Assembly: GCA_020848855.1 (NCBI GenBank)
Contig: JADLHH010000357.1
Coordinates: 1-13,294 of the forward strand
Length of the DNA stretch: 13,294 nucleotides
Source of the DNA: Anaerolineae bacterium
GTDB lineage: Bacteria > Chloroflexota > Anaerolineae > Aggregatilineales > Phototrophicaceae
Direction of reading: 5' to 3'
Made by a program: the position numbers and the translations under genes
Notes under the pieces: generated by a model
What the model was told of the DNA's origin: nothing
The model's database searches: none
The model's input: only the letters and a program-made list of their open reading frames with translations
Shown here: positions 6,310-13,294 of the stretch, piece after piece
How the letters are laid out: each line of letters opens with the position of its first letter
Position numbering within the stretch: the first letter of the stretch is position 1

Positions 6310-6900
6310 GTGAGCGAGGAACAGGGCAAGGTTGAGCAGCTATTCAGCCTGATCCGGGAACTGTATCGAGAGAAGCAAGCCGAGGAGATCATCCAGTCGT
6401 TCAAATCCGTTTTTGCCGCGCACGAGGACGCCGACGAGCGCCTGAACGTGATCGAATACTGGCTGGACTTCTACCGCCTGCAGCGCTACCGGACGCAGAA
6501 GAAGCGCCGCCGCCCGACCTACGACGAACGCATCACCGAATGTTCGGCGTGCGGCTACCCGACCTCGCACCGGCATCACCTGTGGGATATCGCCATGCAC
6601 GGCGAGAACAAAGTGACGATCCAGCTCTGCGCGAACTGCCACGAGCTGCATCATCTGATGTACAACGCGCTGGTGCGCCAGACGGAATACAGCCGGAAGC
6701 TGGTTTTGCACGCGCTGGCGTCCGGCAAAATCGAGCGCGAAACCGCCGCCCGTATCCTGGGATGGTGCCTGGCGACCATCCGCTACGAGGCGGCGAACGG
6801 CTGGATTGAAGGCGGCAAAGATACCCGTGAGTGGGTCGAACATCAGCTACATTGGTCGGAATTTCTACATGCAGAAAGGCGGCAGCACAGTGGTACTTGA
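6310..6900 (+). CDS. HNH-endonuclease-like zinc protein of unknown role
   Basis: The start is GTG 6310, with AAGAGGA (6295-6301) eight bases upstream. The 196-residue protein has an acidic, helical N-terminal third, a basic stretch (about 58-68, RLQRYRTQKKRRR), then a compact metal-binding module. The module comprises Cys78-x2-Cys81, His87/His89/His90, and Cys107-x2-Cys110-His111-x2-His114-His115. This matches the ββα-metal layout of HNH proteins (C-x2-C, HH, LC-x2-CH-x3-H). The central asparagine expected five residues before Cys107 is valine (102), although Asn100 is nearby, so nuclease activity is doubtful. The C-terminal third is helical. The gene sits between argB and argD and overlaps the likely argD start by 11 bases, so it is translated with the arginine genes. 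A link to arginine metabolism is not known to me; it could be a regulator, an RNA/DNA-binding protein or a passenger. Confidence 0.8.
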   Translation: MSEEQGKVEQLFSLIRELYREKQAEEIIQSFKSVFAAHEDADERLNVIEYWLDFYRLQRYRTQKKRRRPTYDERITECSACGYPTSHRHHLWDIAMHGENKVTIQLCANCHELHHLMYNALVRQTEYSRKLVLHALASGKIERETAARILGWCLATIRYEAANGWIEGGKDTREWVEHQLHWSEFLHAERRQHSGT

Positions 6901-8089
6901 AGATCAATTGAACCCGATCATCCAGCTTGAAAATGAACACCTCGTCCAATCGTACAAGCGCCCGCCGTTCGTGTTGGCGCGCGGCGAAGGCATGACGGTC
7001 TACGACACCGACGGCAAAGCCTATCAGGACTGGGTCGCCGGGATCGCGGTCAACGCGCTCGGCTATGGCGACCCCGGCTTGACGCAAGCGCTCCAGCACG
7101 CTTCGACCGGGCTGATCCATACCAGCAACCTGTACTACACCGAGCCGCAGGCGAAGCTGGCGGCGGCTTTATGCGAAAAATCCTTTGCCGACCGCGTGTT
7201 TTTCAGCAACAGCGGCACCGAAGCCAACGAAGGCGCGATCAAATTCGCGCGCAAGGTGGCTTACGACAGCGGCAACCCCGGCAAGACCGAAGTCGTTCAC
7301 TTCTCGCACGCCTTTCATGGGCGCACGATGGGGTCGCTGGCGCTGACGCCGAAAGAGAAGTACCAGAAGCCGTTCGGTCCGCTGATGCCGGGCGCGGTGC
7401 TGGCGGAGTTCAATAGTATCGCTTCCGCCGAGGCGACCATCACCGACAACACCGCCGCCGTGTTCATCGAGCCGATTCAGGGCGAGGGCGGCATACACCC
7501 CGCGACGACCGAATTCCTGAAGGCGCTGCGCGTCCTGTGCGATAAGCACCACGCCCTGCTGATCTTCGACGAGATTCAATGCGGCATGGGGCGCACCGGG
7601 GCGCTGTGGGCGCACGAGAGCAGCGGCGTGATGCCGGACATGATGACGCTGGCGAAGCCGCTGGCGGGGGGGCTGCCCATCGGGGCGATCCTGACGACCG
7701 AAGCCGTCGCCTCGCACATTCACCCCGGCGATCACGGCACGACCTTCGGCGGCGGTCCGTTCGTGACCGGCGTCGCTGAATACGTTCTGGGTCGCGTCAG
7801 TCAGCCCGAATTTCTGGCGCATGTCGCCGAAGTGGGCGAATATTTGCAGGAGCGCCTTGAGGAAATCAACAGCCCGCTGATCAGGGAAGTGCGCGGGCGC
7901 GGCTTGATGGTCGGCATCGAGCTGACGGTCGATGTCAGCCCGATCATCGAGTTAGGCTACCAGAATGGCTTGCTGCTGGTCAACGCCGGGCAGGATGTGA
8001 TCCGCTTCGTGCCGCCGCTGATCGCCGAAAAGTCGGACGTGGACACGCTGGTCGAGCGGCTGTCGAACATCCTGAGCAAGCTTCATTAA
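6890..8089 (+). CDS. argD: Acetylornithine aminotransferase
   Basis: ArgD is a PLP enzyme that transfers the amino group from glutamate to N-acetylglutamate semialdehyde, the fourth step to ornithine. The 399-residue protein shows all class-III aminotransferase hallmarks: SGTEANEGAIKFAR (108-121), FHGRT (142-146), EPIQGEGG (194-201), the cofactor aspartate in DEIQCGMGRTG (227-237) and the Schiff-base Lys256 in TLAKPLAGGLPIGA. I choose GTG 6890 because AGAAAGG (6873-6879) lies ten bases before it and the protein then begins shortly before the conserved domain. ATG 6869 and ATG 6806 are in frame, but they lie deeper inside the HNH gene and add unconserved residues. The overlap with the upstream gene suggests translational coupling. 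Substrate choice (acetylornithine, possibly also succinyldiaminopimelate) is inferred from the operon. Confidence 0.94.
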   Translation: MVLEDQLNPIIQLENEHLVQSYKRPPFVLARGEGMTVYDTDGKAYQDWVAGIAVNALGYGDPGLTQALQHASTGLIHTSNLYYTEPQAKLAAALCEKSFADRVFFSNSGTEANEGAIKFARKVAYDSGNPGKTEVVHFSHAFHGRTMGSLALTPKEKYQKPFGPLMPGAVLAEFNSIASAEATITDNTAAVFIEPIQGEGGIHPATTEFLKALRVLCDKHHALLIFDEIQCGMGRTGALWAHESSGVMPDMMTLAKPLAGGLPIGAILTTEAVASHIHPGDHGTTFGGGPFVTGVAEYVLGRVSQPEFLAHVAEVGEYLQERLEEINSPLIREVRGRGLMVGIELTVDVSPIIELGYQNGLLLVNAGQDVIRFVPPLIAEKSDVDTLVERLSNILSKLH

Positions 8090-8090
8090 C

Positions 8091-8115
8091 CGCCAAGACG
8101 CCAAGAACGCCAAGA
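8091..8115. repeat. Three CGCCAAGA direct repeats, argD-argJ spacer
   Basis: CGCCAAGA occurs at 8091-8098, 8099-8106 and 8108-8115, with one extra A between the second and third units. The array begins one base after the argD stop codon (8087-8089). It is not an inverted repeat and has no obvious coding or terminator role. Confidence 0.8.
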
Positions 8116-8120
8116 TGAGA

Positions 8121-8146
8121 TTGTAGGGGCGCACGGCAGTGCGCCC
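8121..8146. repeat. 26-base hairpin repeat, copy 1 (argD-argJ spacer)
   Basis: The element starts TTGTAGGGGCGCAC and ends GTGCGCCC. GGGCGCAC and GTGCGCCC form a perfect 8-bp stem with loop GGCA. It is identical to copy 2 (9395-9420) apart from one loop base. No T-tract follows, so it is not a classical intrinsic terminator; it looks like a REP-type dispersed palindrome. Confidence 0.85.
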
Positions 8147-8171
8147 ACACGCCAAAGGAAAATAAGCGAGA

Positions 8172-9386
8172 ATGGAAGTTCAACCATCCATTGAGCAGGT
8201 GAAGGGTTTCAAGGTCGCGGGCGTTCACTGCGGGCTGAAGGATAACGGCGCGCTTGACTTCGCGCTGATCGTCAGCGACCGCCCGTGTACGGCGGCAGCG
8301 ATCTTCACGACCAACAAAGTCAAAGCTGCGCCGGTGCTGTACGACATGGAAGCGATCAGGCTGAACAACACGCACATCCGGGCGATTGCCGTCAACACGC
8401 GCTGCGCCAACGCTTGCACGGGCGAGCAGGGCATCGCCAATTCGAAGCAGATGGCGAAGCTCACCGCCGAGGCGCTCGGCGTCGGCGCGGACGAGGTGAT
8501 CGTGATGTCGACTGGCGTGATCGGCACGCAGCTTCCGATGGACAAAATCGCGCAGGCGGTTCGCGCCGCGTCCGACTCGCTCGGCAACAACTGGAATGCG
8601 GCGGCGCACGCTATCATGACGACCGACACCCGCCCGAAGATGGCATCGGTCACGGTGACGACATCAGACGGCAGGCAGTACACCGTCGCCGGGATCGCCA
8701 AAGGCGCGGGGATGATCGCCCCGAACATGGCGACCATGCTCGGCTTCATTGTCACCGACGCAGTTGTTGATCCGCTGCAAGCCGCCGATACGTTATTCGC
8801 GTCCGCCGACACGACCTTCAACCGCATCGTGGTCGATGGCGACACCAGCACCAACGACTCGGTGTTTCTGCTGGCGAACGGTGCGAGCGGCGTGACAATC
8901 AGCGCTGCCGAGCGTGAGCAGTTCACGGCGGCGCTCACTGAAGTGTGCCGCAAGCTGGCGCAGGCTGTGGTGCGTGACGGCGAGGGCGCGACCAAATTCA
9001 TCACCCTGCATGTCACGGGCGCGCCGGATGCTGCTGCTGCTCGCCAGATCGCCAACGCCATCGGCACGTCGCCGCTGGTCAAGACGGCGTTTTACGGCGG
9101 CGACGCCAACTGGGGGCGGATCGTCGCGGCGGCGGGGCGCTCTGGTATCGACCTCGACCCGCAGAAGCTGCGTTTGTGGTTCGCGGCGGACGACGAGTCG
9201 GAGAAACTGCTGCTGTTCTCAAACGGGATGCCGACCGACTACAGCGAAGCTGAGGCGACGGCGCTGGTCAAAGCGCCGGAGGTCGTCGTCATGCTCGACT
9301 GCGGCATCGGGGCGGGCGCGGCGACCATCTGGACGTGCGACCTCAGCCACGACTACGTTTCGATCAACGGGCATTATCGGACATAG
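8172..9386 (+). CDS. argJ: Glutamate N-acetyltransferase / amino-acid acetyltransferase (ornithine acetyltransferase)
   Basis: ArgJ moves the acetyl group from N-acetylornithine to glutamate, giving ornithine and recycling the acetyl group; some members also use acetyl-CoA. The 404-residue precursor has the STGVIG oxyanion-hole stretch (113-118) and the self-cleavage site KGAGMIAPNMATMLGF. The break is expected between Ala187 and Thr188, which makes Thr188 the catalytic nucleophile of the beta chain. The C-terminus (DLSHDYVSINGHYRT) matches the family's closing motif 'YV.IN..Y.T'. ATG 8172 is preceded by AAGGAA at some distance (about 11 bases). The gene follows argD with two repeat elements in the spacer and ends in TAG. 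Whether it is mono- or bifunctional cannot be read from sequence; no argA or argE is visible in this window. Confidence 0.95.
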   Translation: MEVQPSIEQVKGFKVAGVHCGLKDNGALDFALIVSDRPCTAAAIFTTNKVKAAPVLYDMEAIRLNNTHIRAIAVNTRCANACTGEQGIANSKQMAKLTAEALGVGADEVIVMSTGVIGTQLPMDKIAQAVRAASDSLGNNWNAAAHAIMTTDTRPKMASVTVTTSDGRQYTVAGIAKGAGMIAPNMATMLGFIVTDAVVDPLQAADTLFASADTTFNRIVVDGDTSTNDSVFLLANGASGVTISAAEREQFTAALTEVCRKLAQAVVRDGEGATKFITLHVTGAPDAAAARQIANAIGTSPLVKTAFYGGDANWGRIVAAAGRSGIDLDPQKLRLWFAADDESEKLLLFSNGMPTDYSEAEATALVKAPEVVVMLDCGIGAGAATIWTCDLSHDYVSINGHYRT

Positions 9387-9394
9387 GCGATCAT

Positions 9395-9420
9395 TTGTAG
9401 GGGCGCACGGCTGTGCGCCC
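9395..9420. repeat. 26-base hairpin repeat, copy 2 (argJ-carA spacer)
   Basis: This copy has the same 8-bp stem (GGGCGCAC / GTGCGCCC) as 8121-8146, with loop GGCT instead of GGCA. It lies nine bases after the argJ stop. TTGTTGTTATT follows, a weak T-rich tract, so partial termination is conceivable. Its presence in two spacers of one operon argues for a dispersed repeat and not a dedicated terminator. Confidence 0.85.
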
Positions 9421-9443
9421 TTGTTGTTATTAAGGAGACATGT

Positions 9444-10580
9444 ATGCGGGGATTGCTGGCGCTGGAAGACGGGCGGACGTTCGCCGGGACGGGCTTTGGC
9501 GCGGACGGCGTGCAGACGGGCGAACTGGTCTTTAACACGTCGATGACCGGGTATCAGGAAATCCTGACCGATCCGTCGTATCACAGGCAGATCGTGACCA
9601 TGACCGTGCCGCACGTCGGCAATACCGGGATCAACCCCGAAGATGTCGAATCCGAGCGGGTGTGGGTCGCCGGGTTCGTCGTGCGGTCGCTGTCACCCAT
9701 CGAAAGCAACTGGCGCTCCGAGCGCGACCTCGATGGCTACCTGCGCGAGCAGGGCGTGATCGGCTTGTCGGAGGTGGCGACGCGGGCGCTGGTGCGGCAC
9801 ATCCGCGAAAAGGGCGTGATGCGCGCGGCAATCGCGCACGGCGAAGCGGCGAACGACCCGGCGGCGCTGGTCGAAATCGCGCGGCAGTCGCCGGACATGA
9901 GCGGCTGGAATCTGGTCGATGACGTGACCTGCGCCGAGCCTTACAACTGGACGCAGCAGAGCGATCCCGAATGGTACAGCCAGCATCACTATGACCCGAA
10001 CGGTCCACTGATCGGTGCCTACGACACCGGCATCAAGCGCAACATCCTCAAGATGATGACCGATCGCGGCTTGCGCGTGACGGTCGTCCCGGCGCACACG
10101 CCAGCGAGCGAAGTTCTCGCCCTGAACCCGGCAGGCGTGTTCCTGAGCAATGGTCCGGGCGACCCCGCCGCCGTTACCTCGATGATCGACAGCACGAAAA
10201 CGCTGCTTGGCAAAGTGCCGGTCTTCGGCATCTGCCTGGGACATCAGATTCTGGCGCTGGCGCTGGGTGGCAAGACCGAAAAGATGCGCTTCGGGCATCG
10301 CGGTGGCAATCAGCCGGTCAAGAATTTGCTCACGGGCGTGATCGAGATCAGTGCGCACAATCATGGCTTCGCGGTCACGCCGGACAGCGACCTGCACGGC
10401 GCGGAAGTGACGCATATCAACCTGAATGACCACACGATTGAGGGGCTGCGGCACGTCGAGCTTGGGGCGTTCAGCGTGCAGTACCACCCGGAAGCCTCGC
10501 CCGGTCCACACGACTCGCGGTATCTGTTCGACGAGTTCGTCGGGCGGGTGAAACGCGAACGAGAGATCGTGCCTGAATGA
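9444..10580 (+). CDS. carA: Carbamoyl-phosphate synthase small (glutaminase) subunit
   Basis: CarA hydrolyses glutamine and passes ammonia through a tunnel to CarB, which makes carbamoyl phosphate for citrulline and pyrimidines. The 378-residue protein has the N-terminal CPSase small-chain domain (from about residue 3, with TGYQEILTDPSY) and a C-terminal class-I glutamine amidotransferase domain. The triad is visible: Cys264 in FGICLGHQ, His348 and Glu350 in QYHPEASPGPHD. ATG 9444 has AAGGAG (9432-9437) six bases upstream, an excellent site. An overlapping ATG at 9440 is in another frame. The enzyme joins the arg genes here, suggesting that carbamoyl phosphate supply is tuned with arginine need. 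The next gene in the operon is not carB but a membrane protein, which is unusual. Confidence 0.97.
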   Translation: MRGLLALEDGRTFAGTGFGADGVQTGELVFNTSMTGYQEILTDPSYHRQIVTMTVPHVGNTGINPEDVESERVWVAGFVVRSLSPIESNWRSERDLDGYLREQGVIGLSEVATRALVRHIREKGVMRAAIAHGEAANDPAALVEIARQSPDMSGWNLVDDVTCAEPYNWTQQSDPEWYSQHHYDPNGPLIGAYDTGIKRNILKMMTDRGLRVTVVPAHTPASEVLALNPAGVFLSNGPGDPAAVTSMIDSTKTLLGKVPVFGICLGHQILALALGGKTEKMRFGHRGGNQPVKNLLTGVIEISAHNHGFAVTPDSDLHGAEVTHINLNDHTIEGLRHVELGAFSVQYHPEASPGPHDSRYLFDEFVGRVKREREIVPE

Positions 10581-10641
10581 TGATCTGGCGATTTGATTAC
10601 CTTCATGCTGGGTGCAACCCCCTCGGCGCGCAGGACTCATT

Positions 10642-11712
10642 GTGGATACGAAGCGCCCTCGGATAATGTCGACATCTATTGCTGCGATCTTCACGGCGCG
10701 AATCGCATCCTACCGCGAATGGTTATTCATTCTGCTGGTGGCGGGCTTATTCGTCTGGATGCCGCAGGTGCCGAACACCGACTGGGAACTGAACGTGAGT
10801 GGGATCATCGACGGCGCGGCGGTCTCCCACAATCCCGCCTATGTGTATCCACCCTGGGCGCTGATCCTGTTTCTGCCCGCGTATGCCTGGGGCGCGGTCG
10901 GGACGCGCGTCCTGTCGGTAGTGATCGTCGGGGGGCTTGCGCAGCGGCGGCGCTGGTCGCTGCTGATGTTTTTCGCGGTCATTCTGTCGCCCCTGTTTCT
11001 CTGGACGATGACGTTGAGCAGCCTCGATGTGATCATCCTCGTGCTGGCACTTCTGCTGTGGGAGCAGACGACGCGCTGGCAGGCGATCAGCGGCGGGCTG
11101 GCGCTGGCTTTGCTGCTGCTCAAGCCGCAGGTCGGCATTTTGCTGGCGTTATACTGGCTGTGGACACTTCGACGCCAGCGGCAGCGCCTGCTGGGGACTC
11201 TTGGCGTCGCCGCGCTGATCACGCTGCCCATCAGCCTGATCGGTTCGCCGCCGCTGCTGGCGCAGTGGCTGACCAATATCCTTCACCCGGCGACCGGGAA
11301 CGTCGAATACTGGCTTTCCAACAATCTGTCGCTGAGCAGTCGCTTCGGGCTGCCGGTCGCCGTACTCGTGCTCGCGCTTGTGTTCGGGTTAGCGCATCGG
11401 CTCATCCGTCTGCGCGGAGTGTGGACGAGTGACTACACCATCAGCAGTCTGCTCACGGTGTCGATGCTGGTGATGCCCTATGCCAGCAGCCAGAGCGCGA
11501 TCGTCCCGATAGGACTGCATCCGTCGTGGCGGGTCACGCTTCTGCAATACGTCGGCGTGTTCGGTGCGTATTTGCTCAGCGCATACGCGCAAGCCGATAC
11601 CTGGCTGATTCTCGCCTACGTGGTCGTCGCTATGTGGCTCAGTTCCCGGCGACCGATCCCAAACTCGTCAATGAATGAACAGGTGATGCCTCTCAAGGCC
11701 CAAACGACCTGA
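10642..11712 (+). CDS. Polytopic membrane protein, GT87 (DUF2029)-like
   Basis: The protein has about eight to ten hydrophobic helices. The loop after the first helix contains [16 protein letters not shown], and a later segment reads [17 protein letters not shown]. The 'YPP' and 'KPQ' motifs are typical of the GT-C fold, GT87/DUF2029 polyprenol-dependent glycosyltransferase group. No other catalytic motif is certain, so the activity is a guess. The start is unclear: GTG 10642 has CAGGA six bases upstream; ATG 10666 and GTG 10612 are in frame. I use 10642, giving 356 residues. The gene lies 61 bases after carA and its last codons overlap the apparent carB start in the same frame (see carB). 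Nothing in the protein suggests arginine or carbamoyl phosphate metabolism. It could be an insertion into a former carAB pair. Confidence 0.7.
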   Translation: MDTKRPRIMSTSIAAIFTARIASYREWLFILLVAGLFVWMPQVPNTDWELNVSGIIDGAAVSHNPAYVYPPWALILFLPAYAWGAVGTRVLSVVIVGGLAQRRRWSLLMFFAVILSPLFLWTMTLSSLDVIILVLALLLWEQTTRWQAISGGLALALLLLKPQVGILLALYWLWTLRRQRQRLLGTLGVAALITLPISLIGSPPLLAQWLTNILHPATGNVEYWLSNNLSLSSRFGLPVAVLVLALVFGLAHRLIRLRGVWTSDYTISSLLTVSMLVMPYASSQSAIVPIGLHPSWRVTLLQYVGVFGAYLLSAYAQADTWLILAYVVVAMWLSSRRPIPNSSMNEQVMPLKAQTT

Positions 11713-13294
11713 CAGTCACACCATCCTGATCATCGGCTCCGGTCCTATCGTCATCGGGCAGGGCGGCGAATTCGACTACAGCGGCGTGCAGGCGTGCAAA
11801 GTCCTGCGCAAGCAGGGCTACCGCGTCGTGCTGGTCAACTCCAACCCGGCGACCATCATGACCGATCCCGAATTTGCCGACGCGACTTATGTCGAGCCGC
11901 TGACGCCGGAGATGTGTGAGCGCATCATCGCCCAGGAGCAGCCCGACGCGCTGCTGCCAACCGTCGGCGGGCAGACGGCGCTCAACCTTGCGAAGGCGCT
12001 GGCGGAAAATGGCGCGCTGGCGCGGCACAACGTCGAATTGATCGGCGCGAAGTTCGACAGCATCGAGATCGCCGAAGATCGCGAGCTGTTCAAGAACGCC
12101 ATGACCGAAATCGGGCTGCGCTGCCCGCCGAGCGAGATCGCCCGCAGCATTGAGGATGCGCTGCGCATCGCCGACAAACTGAACTACCCGGTGCTGGTGC
12201 GCCCGTCGTTCACGCTCGGCGGGTCGGGCGGCGGCGTCGCCTTCGACGCTGAGCAGCTTCGCCGCATCGCCGAAAACGGACTGAAGCAAAGCCCGGTTCA
12301 CGAAGTGCTGGTCGAGATGAGCGTGCTCGGCTGGAAAGAGTATGAACTCGAAGTCATGCGCGACGTGAGCGGTAACTTCGTCGTCGTCTGCTCGATTGAG
12401 AACCTCGACCCGATGGGCGTGCATACCGGCGACAGCATCACCGTCGCACCCGCGCAAACGCTGACCGACAAGGAGCTTCAGCGCCTGCGTAACATGGCGA
12501 AGCGTGTGCTGGATCGGGTCGGGCTGGCGACCGGCGGCGCGAACGTCCAGTTCGCCGTTAATCCTGCCGATGGCGAAGTCTACGTGATCGAGATGAACCC
12601 GCGCGTGTCGCGCTCGTCGGCGCTGGCGAGCAAGGCGACCGGCTTCCCGATTGCCAAGATCGCGGCGCTGCTGGCGGTCGGCTTCACGCTCGACGAAATC
12701 CCCAACGATATCACCCGCGTGACTCCGGCTTCGTTCGAGCCGTCGCTCGATTATGTGGTCGTCAAAATTCCGCGCTGGGATTTCGACAAGTTCCCCGGCG
12801 CGGATGCTACGCTCGGTCCGCAGATGAAGGCGATTGGCGAAGTCATGGCAATCGGGCGGACGTTCCCCGAAGCGCTGCAAAAGGGCATTCGTTCGCTCGA
12901 CATCGGCGTGAGCGGCTTCGGCAGCAAGCTGCTGCAGTCGCCGCCGGAAGCCATGCGCGTCCCGACGGCGCAGCGGATGTTCCAGGTAGCGTGGTCGCTG
13001 CACGAAGGCGTGCCGCCCGAAGAAATCGTCCGCACCGCCGGCTTCGACCCCTGGTTCGTGCGCCAACTGGTCGACATCATGGCGGTGCGTCAGGAGATCG
13101 TCAGCAAGCGCGGTTTCAGTAAAGCCCCGACGTTTGGCGCTGGCGAAATGCGTTGCTGGAAGCAGTACGGCTTCAGCGATGCGCAGATCGCCGATTTGCT
13201 CGAATGGGACGAGATGACCGTTCGGAGTATCCGTAAGGCGTTCGGCGTCGTGCCCAGCTACTACCGCGTCGATACCTGCGCGGCGGAGTTCGAA
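11686..13294 (+). CDS. carB: Carbamoyl-phosphate synthase large subunit, 5' part, with a frame break near the start
   Basis: CarB makes carbamoyl phosphate from bicarbonate, ammonia and two ATP. From 11720 to the window edge one frame is open without a stop (525 codons) and reads as the first ATP-grasp half: [71 protein letters not shown], then the start of the oligomerisation domain ([11 protein letters not shown]). In this frame no ATG, GTG or TTG lies between TGA 11684-11686 and the conserved domain. ATG 11686, one frame away, gives MPLKAQTT and then TGA 11710-11712. Dropping one base there joins it to [12 protein letters not shown], a normal CarB N-terminus. So the gene has one surplus base, a frameshift, or recoding. 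QGGEFDYSG replaces the usual QACEFDYSG. The gene is cut by the window end. Confidence 0.92.

Noticed and set aside
6806..6889. Upstream ATG starts for argD at 6806 and 6869
   Set aside because: They lie further inside the HNH gene, lack well-spaced ribosome binding sites, and add residues not typical of ArgD.
8091..8146. CRISPR-like array in the argD-argJ spacer
   Set aside because: The units are 8 bases with no spacers between them, and the neighbouring palindrome is unrelated in sequence; no cas gene is present.
10593..11432. Alternative plus-strand frame across the membrane protein gene
   Set aside because: It reads as Arg/Ala-rich shadow sequence without membrane segments. The adjacent frame has clear hydrophobic helices and family motifs.
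11693..13066. Long minus-strand open frame opposite carB
   Set aside because: It is the antisense shadow of carB, rich in Arg, His and Asp, with no family features.

Overview
This is a GC-rich (roughly 60% or more) bacterial chromosomal window with tightly packed genes. The gene content suits an arginine-prototrophic Chloroflexota-type bacterium, perhaps Anaerolineae-like. That placement is an inference from overall gene style and spacer repeats, not from a marker gene.

Left part, minus strand (1 to 3822): four co-directional, overlapping or nearly abutting genes encode a Gld-type ABC-2 system. Read 5' to 3' on the minus strand they are the ATPase, a six-helix permease, a GldG-like auxiliary membrane protein and the N-terminal half of a DUF4340-like membrane-anchored protein that runs off the window edge.

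Middle (3823 to 4368): a divergent control region. On the plus strand it holds a near-consensus sigma-70 promoter (TTGACA, 17 bp, TACACT), a 31-codon leader reading frame with six arginine codons within seven, and an intrinsic terminator. The 5' arm of the terminator is exactly complementary to a segment inside the leader frame. This is the layout of ribosome-mediated transcription attenuation, here apparently sensing arginyl-tRNA, directly upstream of arginine biosynthesis genes. It is the most interesting item in the window.

Right part, plus strand (4369 to 13294): argC, argB, an HNH-type zinc protein, argD, argJ, carA, a polytopic GT87-like membrane protein and the 5' half of carB. ArgJ, ArgB, ArgC and ArgD make the acetylated part of the ornithine pathway. 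CarA and CarB make carbamoyl phosphate for the citrulline step. Two genes carry lesions: argC has an in-frame amber codon at codon 174, in an otherwise intact frame, and carB has no in-frame start codon because its evident ATG (11686) lies one base out of frame with the body of the gene. Either lesion could be a sequence error, real decay or recoding.

The spacers of the operon are full of small repeats. Three spacers carry inverted repeats built from degenerate 7-base units of three different sequence types, one carries three CGCCAAGA units, and two carry near-identical 26-base hairpins.
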